Part shown: positions 35,510 through 45,169 of the stretch, one piece after another
Layout: each line of letters begins with the position of its first letter
Numbering within the stretch: position 1 is the first letter of the stretch
Program-made: the position numbers and the translations under genes
Assembly: GCA_029582165.1 (NCBI GenBank)
Contig: CM055868.1
Coordinates: 24,458,891 to 24,522,890 of the forward strand
DNA length: 64,000 bases
Direction: 5' to 3'
Origin: Portulaca oleracea
Lineage: Eukaryota; Streptophyta; Magnoliopsida; Caryophyllales; Portulacaceae
The notes under the pieces: generated by a model
Databases searched by the model: none
What the model was told of the DNA's origin: nothing
Seen by the model: only the letters and a program-made list of their open reading frames with translations

Positions 35510-36857
35510 TGATGTATGCTAGCTCACAATGATCAGAATATTGAACTAGAATGCACCATACAACCACACACACAAGCTGGAATGTTGTATTAACAATAGT
35601 AAATTGGAAACAATTGGCTGGACTGAATGATAAACCGATAAGAAACAATAAGGACAGGCTTGCTTACAACTATTACAGACACACCTTCAGTTGCAATCAA
35701 GGGCAAAGGACTCTTACATTCATGCCTCTACAGTCACACCAAAGCATGGATGATCAAGCATAGCTGACACTTGCTGGATTCTTGCCAATATCCAGTGACA
35801 GGAGTTGTTTTGACCAAGGATTGAGAGTTGTAGGACACTCACGAACACTCAGAGGTTCTAAGACACTCGAGAATACTATTGAACAAACATTGATCTGATT
35901 TGCATTGCTTAGAAACTCAGAATATAAAGAGAACTAATCAGTTTGATTAGCAACTACTTAAGCATAAGCTAACTGTCTAATCTCCCTGGACTAATCTAAG
36001 CTACAAAGCTTTAAAACGTAATACAGCTGATTACATACTAATGATCTCGAGTACACTTTGTAAGAAAAGGAAAAAAAACTATCCAAGCTCTGATTGGACC
36101 AAATGCCAAAAGAGTGGCAAAAAGGACCAATGGGATGCTTTCCTGGCTAAGGGGGTAAAAATAGTGATACTGAGGTAATTCCTGCGCAATTGCTAACCTG
36201 GAAGTAATCTCAACAGGGTAGAATTAGGCTAGAAAGGACCAAAATAACCCCTATGGACAGAAGGCACAAGACTTAGTCACAGAGCTGGGGTTCTGGAAAA
36301 ACTGATAACATACAACCCTGCTGGGGTTGCTTGTTCTTGCATGTGAAACTTGCTGATGCCATGCTCGAACATGCTGGGACTTGGCTTGGACTTGAAAATG
36401 GCATGACATAGAACAAAAAAACTCCTAGGAAACCTTGGTTGAATCTTCCTCAATCAAGAGATATGATATTGAGAAAGACTACTGCTTGGACTGTTGCTGT
36501 TGGGAACTGAACTTGGTCTGAGTGACCAATGCTGATAGGTTGAGTGGCTGAGGTTGCCAAGACTTGTTTTTCACAAGTGTGTAACAAGCTTGGATAGATG
36601 TTGTGGATAACTTGGTGACTGTTGAAGGTGTTGGGATCCTCCTGCTGGCTGACTGTACTTCTGTGTGACAGGCTGCTTCTGCTGGGTTTTGGAAGCCTGT
36701 TATTTCTGCTGGAGTGGCTTCCTTAGCTGCTGAGTTTGGTGAATCAACATGGCCTTCCCTTTGAGCTGCTGCTGAGAGTGCTGGTGAAGTCCCTTTGGAT
36801 GCCTTATTTGCTGATAAAGTTGCTGCTTCCTGCTGTTGCTCATGATGGTCTCCATCA
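35510..36857 (-). repeat. 5' LTR of the gypsy element, 1348 bp
   Basis: It starts TGATGTATGC and ends TCTCCATCA on the plus strand, paired with 29193-30537. It still holds the open frame that matches the integrase tail (36479-36898), without being expressed as such here. Confidence 0.95.
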
Positions 36858-37633
36858 GATGTCAAATTCATAATGCCAAGAATAATTAAACACAACAATT
36901 GCTAAAGTCTTTGAACAATGCCAAGAGAGAGATCTAAGAAGTGGAGACTTGAAATAACGTGCACAACATAAACAATAATATCAGTTGCTATCAAAAGTTT
37001 ATAAAGTAGTATCTTGTGCTTTTTCATGAAGCTTGATAAGGTTCAACAAGATATTATGACGTATGATGTATTTCGGCCCACGCCTGAAATACATCTGTCT
37101 AGCCTAGGTCTAACTTTTGGGGACCCTAGGTTCATGGAAGGAAATGGAGGCACACATAGCCATGGGCTCGCCTTTGGAGACTTAAGATTCATAGAGAATG
37201 ATGGAAACCCATCCATGCCATGTCCAATAACAAAGGAGGCCCAATGTGATTACATGGAAGTGGGTAAAGCCTTAGAAGGAAAATATATCACGCCACGCCC
37301 AACAATGCAGATCCACTTCATATACAAGGAGCTAGAACGGACCATAGAGGAAAGATTGAGAATAGAGGCCCATAGGCTCATTCATATTATGTGCTCCTTA
37401 TGGCAAGAGGATGTTCAAACATTCTAAAGAGGCTCCAACTCACATGCCAAGGCCCAAGATTCAAGCCCAGAGTGAATTTCACATTTTGACCATTTCAGTT
37501 TGAATTTCACGATTTTGGCCTTTTGATGTGTTTCTTTACATTTTTAGGGTTTTCTTTACTTTTCTGGTTATGTAAGGTGCCAAATAATATATATAAATTT
37601 GGTCACCAAGTCTTAGGAGTCTAGATTAGTCTA

Positions 37634-37666
37634 GAATGTTCTAGGATGTTCTAGAATGTTCTAGAA
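37634..37666. promoter_or_regulatory. heat-shock-element array, seven 5-bp modules
   Basis: GAA and TTC alternate at exact 5-bp spacing: GAA 37634, TTC 37639, GGA 37644, TTC 37649, GAA 37654, TTC 37659, GAA 37664. Only the third deviates. This is the binding pattern of trimeric heat-shock factors and lies about 310 bp upstream of the TATA box. A simple 10-bp repeat could also generate it by chance. Confidence 0.6.
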
Positions 37667-37975
37667 GTGTGTGGTGTGTGTGATAGGCGTGTGATATGGT
37701 TAGATTAGGCGCCAAGTCTGTTATCCTAGATGAGGTTGGCTTATTTTGTAACTAATCCACCTTGGATTAGGAAAGCCAAGTCCTAGTAAAACTATTATCA
37801 TCTCTTGTAACTAACTCCCCTTAGGATAAGGAGTCCTAATCCAAGGAGGAGATAGAATAGTAGGCGTCTAGTATCAGGATTCCTTGGCTTGCACGTCAAG
37901 TGGGAGGAATCCTAGTAGTATTTGACTGGCTGCACGCCAAGTCAGAGAGTCCAAGTCCATATAGGACTTTAGTAG

Positions 37976-37983
37976 TATAAATA
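37976..37983 (+). promoter_or_regulatory. TATA box of the heat-element LTR
   Basis: TATAAATA is followed by a leader-like sequence with no ORF. Confidence 0.55.
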
Positions 37984-38334
37984 GCTAGGCTTGTAGCCTC
38001 TCAAAGGCATCCAACCTTGAATTGTGAATACAATCAAGCTTTTAGCTTACTCCTTGAGTGTTTCGTGAGAACCTCGTTGATCTCTTCTATTGTATGTTGG
38101 TTTGGCAACCAAGTGGTGAGGAAGAGCTTGAACCCTAAACCTAGAATTTGTTTCTGTAACTAGGTTGAAGGTCAAGTAGCCCTAGGGTTTCTTCTTGTGG
38201 TGTTTCTGTATCAAGATAGATCCCTTGAACTATCCTGGTTACTTCTTATCTATCTATCTTAGTTAGATAAAGCCTAAGTCTATCAACTCTCTCAAATTCC
38301 CCTCTCAAACATCAACTCTCTCCCCCAAAACCCT

Positions 38335-38480
38335 AGCTCACGTCTCTCTCTCTCTCTCTCCTCTCTCTCAACCTCACGCCAACTCTCTCTCCCCCAAATC
38401 AAACGTCCCTCCCTCTTTTCCCTCAAATCTCTCTCACAACAAACCTCCCCTCCACAAAGGCCTCACACCAATTCCTAAAT
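38335..38480. repeat. CT-rich low-complexity tract
   Basis: It holds CTCTCTCTCTCTCT runs and CCCCTC blocks with no coding capacity. Confidence 0.8.
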
Positions 38481-38624
38481 AGCCTCCCTAATTTTCGTCC
38501 ATCTCCCTCTCTCAAACGCAACAAAGATTCCATCTTTGTCAAACCCTAATCCATAATTCCTCACAAATCATTCAAACCTCTCAAAGATCTCACCTTTCTT
38601 ACGTGAATTACCCTCTCTTTTTCC

Positions 38625-38940
38625 CTAGTTCACGTGAAGTGTCCCATATTCATATTGGTTGCACATCACCCTTGATGTGTAATTGATCAAGATACAATCT
38701 TTGATCCTATTATACATCAACGTACAACAGGTACGTGTCGTTTCCATTTCCTCATTGATAATATTTCTCACTTTTGTATCATTCATACTTTTCAATTCTG
38801 TGCCCCTACTTCTGGTAGAGATATCATCTTTTAAAAGATTAGCATGACTACAATCACAACTATGTCGACAATCACGACTACTAGCGTGACCTTTGTTTTT
38901 TCTCATGATTCTTGAGATTATATCCTGCCACATTCACTTT
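38625..38940 (-). pseudogene. possible copia gag relic
   Basis: By position it should be gag of the copia element. A 102-residue frame contains GHASSRDCRHSCDCSHA, which could be a decayed glycine/arginine-rich nucleocapsid stretch. No intact zinc knuckle is seen. Confidence 0.35.
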
Positions 38941-39164
38941 AGGAATGAGACGAAACCATTTGGGCGTTCTAATGATCCCATAGGTAAGTATTAATAAAAT
39001 TATGTACATTTTTCATCTAAACATTAAACTCCACCACACTTGTAACAAAAATGCTTAATTTAATCAACGATATAAACCTTAATAACCTTAAGTATACTAT
39101 CATCGTCTTTCAACAGTTATTATGCCAATTAACAACTCTATACTCTAATTGGCAAGAAATTAAG

Positions 39165-39885
39165 TGAACCTCTGGTTCACTATTGAGATTATATAGAGAG
39201 AGTTTCAATGATTGGAGTGAACTTCTGGTTCACCACTAATACGTGTAATCAACGGAAATAAAATTCAACATTAGTGGTATGATAAATTTCTGGTTCACCA
39301 ATGAGGTAAGTAATCCTTTTTTTTAATAATAGAGTGAAATTTTGGTCACTAACAAAACTAGATAAAAATCTTAACATTAGAGTGAACTTCAGGTTCACTA
39401 ATGAAAATAACGAAATTCTTATTATCGGATATAACTTCTCGTTAACTATTAAAATTAAATAACAATATCAATATTAGAGCAAATTTCTGGTTCACTCATA
39501 AGATAAAATTATCGACATATGAGTGAACTTCTGGTTCACTTAATGAAGTAAGGTAAACTTTTTATCATTCGGGTGAACTTCTAGTTCACAAATAAAATTA
39601 AACGAAAACTTCCGTTGTAGGAGTGAACTTATGGTTCACATAAAATAGACTTCGTATTATTGAAACAAACTTCTGGTTCGCCAATGAAAATATACAATCT
39701 TTAACTATAACTATAATATTTTAAAAAAAATCAGCCATATAGAGGTGATGGAATGAACTTCTGGTTCACAATTGATATTCGACATAATATTCAATATTGA
39801 AGTGAACTTCTGGTTCACTATTAATATTTACAATTTATCATATTTGACAAAATTTTGATATTGGGTGAACTACTGGTTCACTAAT
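39165..39885. repeat. array of ~14 interspersed GTGAACTTCTGGTTCAC palindromes
   Basis: The 17-mer has a 6-bp stem (GTGAAC/GTTCAC) and a 5-base loop. About 14 copies, several exact in the TGAACTTCTGGTTCAC core, are separated by 35-60 bp of dissimilar AT-rich sequence. It lies in the 5' untranslated leader of the copia element, between the primer site and gag. Confidence 0.9.
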
Positions 39886-40257
39886 GAAATTGGATGGATA
39901 TATAGCATGTATTAGTCAATAACATGCACATATTGCTAATACCAACAAATTTAGAAGACTTATAATTCATACCAAACTTTATAGACAAATAGAGACGAAG
40001 GAGAAGCAAACCTGATGCTTCCAAACAAAAAGCAAAAGTATAATCTTTTGTGGTAGTAATTCACAATTACAATCCTGTAAGTTGTAGTCCTCTCGTTGAT
40101 CTCTTTGTGCAATATATATAATATATTTTATTTGGTTGTACTCTTCGTCTTCTTTGCTTCGTGATCCAACCCTCGGCTTCTACTTCCTTGTCATGATAAC
40201 ACTCGCCCTGGCCGTGGATAAAAGTTCAGTATGTGATAACTCTGGTCAAGAGACTAT

Positions 40258-40270
40258 GGAGTTGATATCG
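40258..40270 (-). other. diverged primer-binding site of the copia element
   Basis: On the minus strand CGATATCAACTCC follows the 5' LTR directly and resembles TGGTATCAGAGC. Confidence 0.5.
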
Positions 40271-40537
40271 TGTTATAAAACAATAAATATATGAACACAA
40301 TATAGAGAGAATAATAGAGAAGAACAATAAAGAAAACAGAGAATGAGAGAGGAGAATTGGATGATTTATTCATAATACACAAGGGGTATTTATATTAGTT
40401 ACATAGCAAGAGTCCTATACAATATAGACTTCATATGAGAATAGAATCCTCATATATTATATCATCCTAACAGATAAAAATACCCAATAGATATATGATT
40501 GATATATGGACATTCATAAATACATTATTTCATAACA
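40271..40537 (-). repeat. 5' LTR of the copia element, 267 bp
   Basis: The ends are TGTTAT and ATAACA. The reversed TATA region is TATTTATATTAG near 40387. It is the uninterrupted partner of 24094-24953. Confidence 0.95.
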
Positions 40538-40589
40538 TTACCCATGATTTACATTTAATTACACATAAATCTTGGGCCGAAGATGAAAA

Positions 40590-41710
40590 ACGAGGCCCAC
40601 CTAAAAGCGTCAAAAGCTGCTTAGCCTTTGACAATTCTTTGAATCGTCTGTCCTCGGCCCAAGAGAAAAATCGGAAGAAAATAATAAAGGTCAGGCGACC
40701 TTTATCGGTTTCTTAATTTATGAAATGTTATGCAAAACCATTAGTAAATATTTTTTAATAATAACAGGTATTTTCGATAATTAAATAGGTTTGTAAAGGA
40801 GAAAGAGTCACCAGTCGATTTAGGGAAACCGACAAACCATAAAAAAATAAATAATGACTTCGGTCTACGAACCCGAATTCTAAGCTCAGGGGCAAGGTTA
40901 CGAATTCAATAATTGAAAGAACTCTCGAATCCGCCTGTTGAAAACAGACTCTACTAAAATCGAACTTGAAATGAAAAGAGCGGGGAGAAGTTAATAATTT
41001 CACAATGTTATATTCTGGAACATGCAATATAAAACAATGAGGTTTTCTTTTACAAAATCCGTACAAGTAAAGGAATTAAAGCACGAATTACATAATTAAA
41101 TACAATGATAATGAAAAGCAAACCTTGTTTAATGGTGGATGTTTGAAGACTGATCCCTTACTTGACCTTGATTTGGAGCTTGGATGGAAAGATGTATATG
41201 AGAATAGTTAGGAAGGTGGTATAAGAATGATGATATGGAGATGAGAGTGATTATAAGGGAATTAGAGAGGGAGAATGGATAGAATTTTGAGAGAGTTTTG
41301 GTGGGATGATGATGATAGTTGGTTATGAATGAATGAAAATGGTGGGGTATTTATAGGTGGAGAGGTGAAGGATTTGGAGGGAAAGAGGAGGGACCACGTC
41401 CCTAAAATCAAGCCTCTCATGCAAGATTAAAGGCTAGGCGGCTTTTAGCAATAATCTGGTAAAAAAAAAGTCAATCAATCACGTGTGGCTAATATCATGG
41501 GATTGCATGGGGAAAACTGGCCCCAAAATCAAAAGAATTATCAAAGGTCAGGCGGCTTATAAGAATTAAGCACGCGGATTGGTGACGTGGCAACCAAAAG
41601 GCGGCCCGCTTCTTAACATAAAAGCTACGCGGCTTTTATTAATTATTTCAGGGGTCGGATTCGTGTTTAAGGCCAGGCTGTGGTCTTCATAAAAGCTATG
41701 TGGCTTTTAT
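40590..41710. repeat. palindromes of the AAAAGCYRCGCGGCTTTT type in LTR T2
   Basis: Variants lie at about 40602, 40686, 41428, 41543, 41619 and 41691 (for example AAAGGTCAGGCGACCTTT and AAAAGCTACGCGGCTTTT). They occupy the positions of the CCCGCGCGGG palindromes in the related LTRs. Confidence 0.8.
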
Positions 41711-41876
41711 AGTATCTATGTGGGTTGTTCTGATCTGTTGGGCCTACTTTGTTGACTCCGTGGGCCCAATGACCCATTTTAGTGGTCGACCAAAATGACT
41801 TGCTAAGTTTTGACGGGTCGGGATTTTGTCGTATAAATCCCAGTGTCTACAACATCATACTGTTAGCAATTTGCAG

Positions 41877-41966
41877 GTATTGACAAGGCGAACAATGCTA
41901 AATTAACACTGCAGGAAGCTTTGGCTGACAACATGAGGATACAATACTATTATAGGGTTAGATCAG
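41877..41966 (+). pseudogene. GH1 beta-glucosidase, next exon fragment
   Basis: The exon starts in phase with the split codon at 20688 and reads IDKANNAKLTLQEALADNMR followed by IQYYYR. GH1 enzymes have NNxxLSLxEALxDxxRIxYYxxHL just after ITENG. A CAG followed by GTGAGG donor ends it at 41966. The normal HLSxL continuation is not seen, so either the end is altered or the match has drifted. No further GH1 exon is found downstream. Confidence 0.75.
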
Positions 41967-42348
41967 GTGAGGTTCTTTTTGATTAGGTTCGTGTTTGATT
42001 TGGGGTCATTTGTGTGTAGATCTTAATCGGGTCACTTTTCGGGTTGCGGTTTGGGTCAAGATCGGACCATACATTCGGGTTTCAAATCGAGTTCAGTTTT
42101 TTCGGGTGTGGGTTTAGTTTGCCAGGTCTTACCCTAGCTGAGCTTTTCCTCTGCTAATGTGTAGTGTTGGAAATGTTAGGTATTTGGTTGAAAAAGACAT
42201 GACTTCATTCATGCCATATATTAGTGTTTTTGTCTGCATGTTTTGAGATTCGTGCTGTCTAAGTTGAAGATGTATGTGTTGTATGTAACAATGGTATTCT
42301 ATGTTCGGTCAGTTGATTTCTCACCTGTAACTTCTTAATGATGTGCAG
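41967..42348 (+). other. intron-like tract with a G/T-rich segment
   Basis: GGGTTCGGGT-type low-complexity sequence lies at 41980-42120, then AT-rich sequence and an ATGTGCAG acceptor. No exon encoding the RPB9 N-terminus is found. Confidence 0.5.
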
Positions 42349-42507
42349 GAAATTTCTGATAATAATTGTGTGTACAGAAACGAGATTCATCATTCGGTTG
42401 CAGATTGTACTCAAGTCTTACAGGATGTAGCTGCTGATCCCACCCTTCCTCGCACTTGGTGCGTCCGTTGTGCTAACTACAATCATGGAGAGGCTGTCTT
42501 TTTCCAG
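42349..42507 (+). pseudogene. RPB9-like (RNA polymerase small subunit) middle exon
   Basis: RPB9 proteins are small zinc-ribbon subunits of RNA polymerases II, IV and V in plants. After a GTGCAG acceptor the frame reads ISDNNCVYRNEIHHSVADCT, then VAADPTLPRTWCVRCANYNH and GEAVFFQ, ending at a CAG/GTAAAT donor. In relatives the second ribbon opens with CxxC. Here it is CANY, a Cys-to-Tyr change that removes a zinc ligand (TGC to TAC). The first zinc ribbon exon is missing, so the gene is truncated. Confidence 0.85.
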
Positions 42508-42979
42508 GTAAATTTTATACCCTGTTGTATTTATTTTTATATACATTTGCATCAATGTTACTCGGACCCCTCGAGTTTGTTATAGTTACCACTGTTAAGG
42601 CACTCTACATTCAAACAGTTGGGCATGCGAGCTTTAGACTGAAAATTGATATAAATTTAGTGGACTCGATCCCTCTAGCACATTCTTTTCTCATACTCTT
42701 GGAATGTCGATTTGCTTATTGGAGCACCCACATTAGTAGTCATTCAAGGTCAAGATGGTTGGAGCTTTTGAGTACTTTGGACTAGTTTGTGTTGTTCACT
42801 TCTACATATAAATAGTGTCTGGGTGTTTAAAGTTGGACTATGCAGCTCTTGCATGATGTACTATATCATACATGCCTTAGTCAAATTTGTTTTCTTTCTT
42901 TTGAGCCAATGTTGTCTTTTAGAGCTAGACCAATGCAGCGAATGTTGTCAAATCCAAGTGACATTGATGGAAAATGCAG

Positions 42980-43060
42980 GCAACTGCTAGAGGAGAGGAG
43001 GGTATGACATTATTCTTCGTGTGCTGCAATCCAAGTTGTGGTCATCGCTGGAGAGATTGA
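42980..43060 (+). pseudogene. RPB9-like last exon
   Basis: After an AATGCAG acceptor the frame reads ATARGEEGMTLFFVCCNPSC then GHRWRD and TGA at 43058-43060. This is the C-terminal zinc ribbon of RPB9 with its last two cysteines and the GHRW signature intact. It is in phase with the exon at 42349 across a 472-bp intron. Confidence 0.87.
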
Positions 43061-43784
43061 TCTTGTGATTGTGCTAACCAAACCAACCAATTCTGACATG
43101 ATGTGTTTGTTCCTAATACTATGTAACATTTCAAAACATACATCTTGCCTAAGCTTGTTTTGTGGTTTCTTGATTGAGTAGGCAAGACATGCAACGACTT
43201 CGAGTGTGGCGATCTTTGTTGTTGTCCTGAACATGCTTCATGTAATTCTGGAATTGTTTAATGTGGTGATGGACTTTCTTGATTGACATGATTGAGCTGG
43301 TATGATGAAGGTGTTGTTTGTCTTCTAAAATAAGATGCTCTAAGCAATACAGTATCACTTGGACAATCATCAACCTAACATAAGCTCTCAAGTATCAGAA
43401 AACATAAATTCCTGGGAAACTATGCACCTTGCACATCTTAAAGTAGAGAAAGGCTTGATAATGTATTCTTTGAAGACAATATATATTGTATTTAATCTTT
43501 TTTTAGATTTCCGTTCTTCATCAGTTTGAGCATCTTTAGTTTTTTTTTTTTGTGATTGGTTTAACTATTGTTCAAATTTATTTAAGAAGTGTTTGATGGA
43601 AGAGTGACAAAATGTCTCAGACAAGCTCTTGTATATTTGGATTTGGTTCGATTCTTTGTAATCTCTTTTTCATATGTCGGCTCATGAAATTTTTGATTAC
43701 GGTTCGAGCCGAGTAGATAGAAATTGAGGGTATGTTATAGCGAGCCATGTACACCCATGATATTGTGTATGTGAACCAGGGCCA
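43061..43784. other. non-coding tract downstream of the RPB9 piece
   Basis: No further exon or repeat is supported. It may include the end of whatever carried the fragments. Confidence 0.45.
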
Positions 43785-44690
43785 GGGTTAACCACATTAT
43801 TTTCCTGGGTTAACCATGAACAACAACTTAATTACATGTTTCCATTTCAATTTAACCTTTTTAAGGGTACGTCAAGGGATTAGGGTTGGTCAACGATCTA
43901 ACCGCCATGCCCTAGGATGGTGACAAAATCATTGTCCATATAAATCCTGGATAGTTAACACACAAAGTATTTAGGTTAACCCAATACTTCTTGGGTTAAC
44001 CACATTATTTTCTTGGGTTAACCATGAACAACAACTTAAATACATTTTTCCATCTCAATTTAACCTTTTTAAGGGTGCGTCAAGGGATTAGGGTTGGTTA
44101 ATGATCTATTCCCCATGCCCTAGGATGGTCACAAAATCATTATCCATATAAATCCTGGATAGTTAACACACAAACTGTTCAGGTTAACCCAATACTTGTT
44201 GGGTTAACCACATTATTTTCCTGGGTTAACCATGAACAACTTAATTACATGTTTCCATCTCAATTTAACCCTTTTAAGGGTGCGTCAAGGGATTAGGGTT
44301 GGTCAACAATCTATCCCCCATGCCCTAGGATGGTCACAAAATCATTGTCCATGTAAATCTTGGATGGTTAACACACAAATTGTTCATGCTAACCCAATCC
44401 TTGCTGGGTTAACAACATTATTTTCCTGGGTTAACCATTACCAACAACTTAACTATATGTTTCCATCTCAATTTAACCTTTTCCAGGGCATGTAAAAGGA
44501 CCAGGGTCGGTTAACAATATATCCCACATACCCTAGGATGATCTCAAAATCATTGTCCATGTAAATCGTAGATGATCAACCCACAAAGTGTTTAGGTTAG
44601 CCCAGTACTTGCTAGGTTAACAACATTATTTTCTTGGGTTAATAGTAACCAACAACTTAACTATATATTTACATCTCAATTTAACTTTGT
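43785..44690. repeat. 206-bp tandem repeat, 4.4 copies
   Basis: Units start with GGGTTAACCACATTATTTTC at about 43785, 43993, 44201, 44405 and 44613. Each holds several GGTTAACC palindromes and a CGTCAAGGGATTAGGGTTGG block. Confidence 0.92.
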
Positions 44691-44769
44691 CTTAAATAGA
44701 CCACTGTTAATGTCGTCCATTAACCACAACTTCCTCTTTTTAGTGAATTACTTTATTTAATGTCTTAAA

Positions 44770-45169
44770 TATAAGGAAGGACCCTGAAGAAAAAAGAAAG
44801 AACAAGAAGAAGATATCCCCAATTGTCACATGTAAGATGTACAAGGATATGGGACACAACTCAAGAGGCTACCCACTGAATCCCAATAGGAAGAACAACA
44901 GAAACAAAAAGATGGTCAAGACAACAAGGAAGGTTGACCAATTCGGAGCAAGTACTTCCAAGCCTGTAAGTAGGACATTCACTGTAGGAAACGAAAATGG
45001 TGACATTGATACAAGTGGGAATGTACCTTCTATTTCAAGCTCACAACCTCTACCACCAAGGGATAAGCAAGTCGCTACTCCGTCGAGGTCTCAACCACCA
45101 AGAGCTACCAAGACCTCAACCACAGCAAAAACGGCTACTCCATCAAAGAAAAGGAAATTGCACTTTTGA
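44770..45169 (+). pseudogene. MURA-type transposase C-terminal relic
   Basis: The frame reads RKDPEEKRKNKKKISPIVTC, then KMYKDMGHNSRGYP. This is the zinc-knuckle tail of Mutator transposases (CxxCxxxGHNxRxC), with two of the cysteines replaced by tyrosine. A 110-residue open frame (44837-45169), rich in Ser, Thr and Lys, follows. The catalytic domain and SWIM domain are absent. Confidence 0.65.

Larger units (their letters stand above)
29193..36857 (-). mobile_element. Ty3/gypsy element, full length, 7.67 kb
   Basis: LTRs are at 29193-30537 and 35510-36857, with a perfect TSD GATGT (29188-29192, 36858-36862). There is an initiator-Met primer site, gag, protease, reverse transcriptase, RNase H and integrase in gypsy order, and a polypurine tract. 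Integrase extends into the 3' LTR. Damage is limited to one gag frameshift, a few stops, one catalytic change and a MITE. A CRM-like lineage is an inference from the pol overlap and the absence of a clear chromodomain. Confidence 0.95.
36863..38330 (+). repeat. probable LTR or LTR fragment in plus orientation
   Basis: A TATA box (37976-37983) is followed by a leader of the LTR kind (CTCTCAAAGGCATCC, GAATACAATCAAGC). Upstream is a U3-like tract with a heat-shock-element array. Ends are not resolved, and no second copy is in the window. An ORF at 37014-37427 (137 residues, FGDPRF repeated) has no family I recognise. Confidence 0.5.
24094..40537 (-). mobile_element. Ty1/copia element, complete with LTRs and TSD, degenerate
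   Basis: LTRs at 24094-24953 and 40271-40537 share TGTTATAAAAC and ATTTCATAAC ends on the plus strand. TTACC flanks the element on both sides (24089-24093, 40538-40542). Coding relics and the polypurine tract show minus orientation. Nested insertions add about 9 kb or more: a TIR element in the 3' LTR, a MITE at 28578, the gypsy element at 29193, and probably an LTR at about 36900-38300. Confidence 0.93.
23897..41851 (-). repeat. solo LTR T2 of the Tat-like family, interrupted by the copia element
   Basis: LTR sequence is at 23897-24093 and 40538-41851 (1511 bp together), starting TGTAGGACCCC and ending GTGTCTACA on the plus strand. ACATC flanks it on both sides (23892-23896, 41852-41856), a perfect TSD. 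The reversed TATA box is at 41348-41355. Its palindromes have a different stem (AAAAGCYRCGCGGCTTTT) from the other family copies. Confidence 0.9.
20689..41876 (+). other. 21.2-kb intron between two GH1 exons, filled by nested transposons
   Basis: The donor GT at 20689 follows the split glycine codon of ITENG and the acceptor TTTGCAG ends at 41876. The two exons are in phase. Excluding elements with clear TSDs only about 300 bp of original intron remain (20689-20785, 23717-23896, 41857-41876). Confidence 0.75.

Noticed and set aside
36479..36898. Second integrase gene at the right LTR
   Set aside because: It is the 5' LTR copy of the LTR-encoded integrase tail, without upstream coding.
39165..39885. 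CRISPR array
   Set aside because: Repeats with unique spacers look similar, but repeats are only 17 bp, spacers vary in length, no cas genes exist and the DNA is plant nuclear. It is the leader of a copia element.
20554..41966. Intact beta-glucosidase gene
   Set aside because: Only two exons are present, one has an in-frame TGA, and no upstream or downstream GH1 exons are found.
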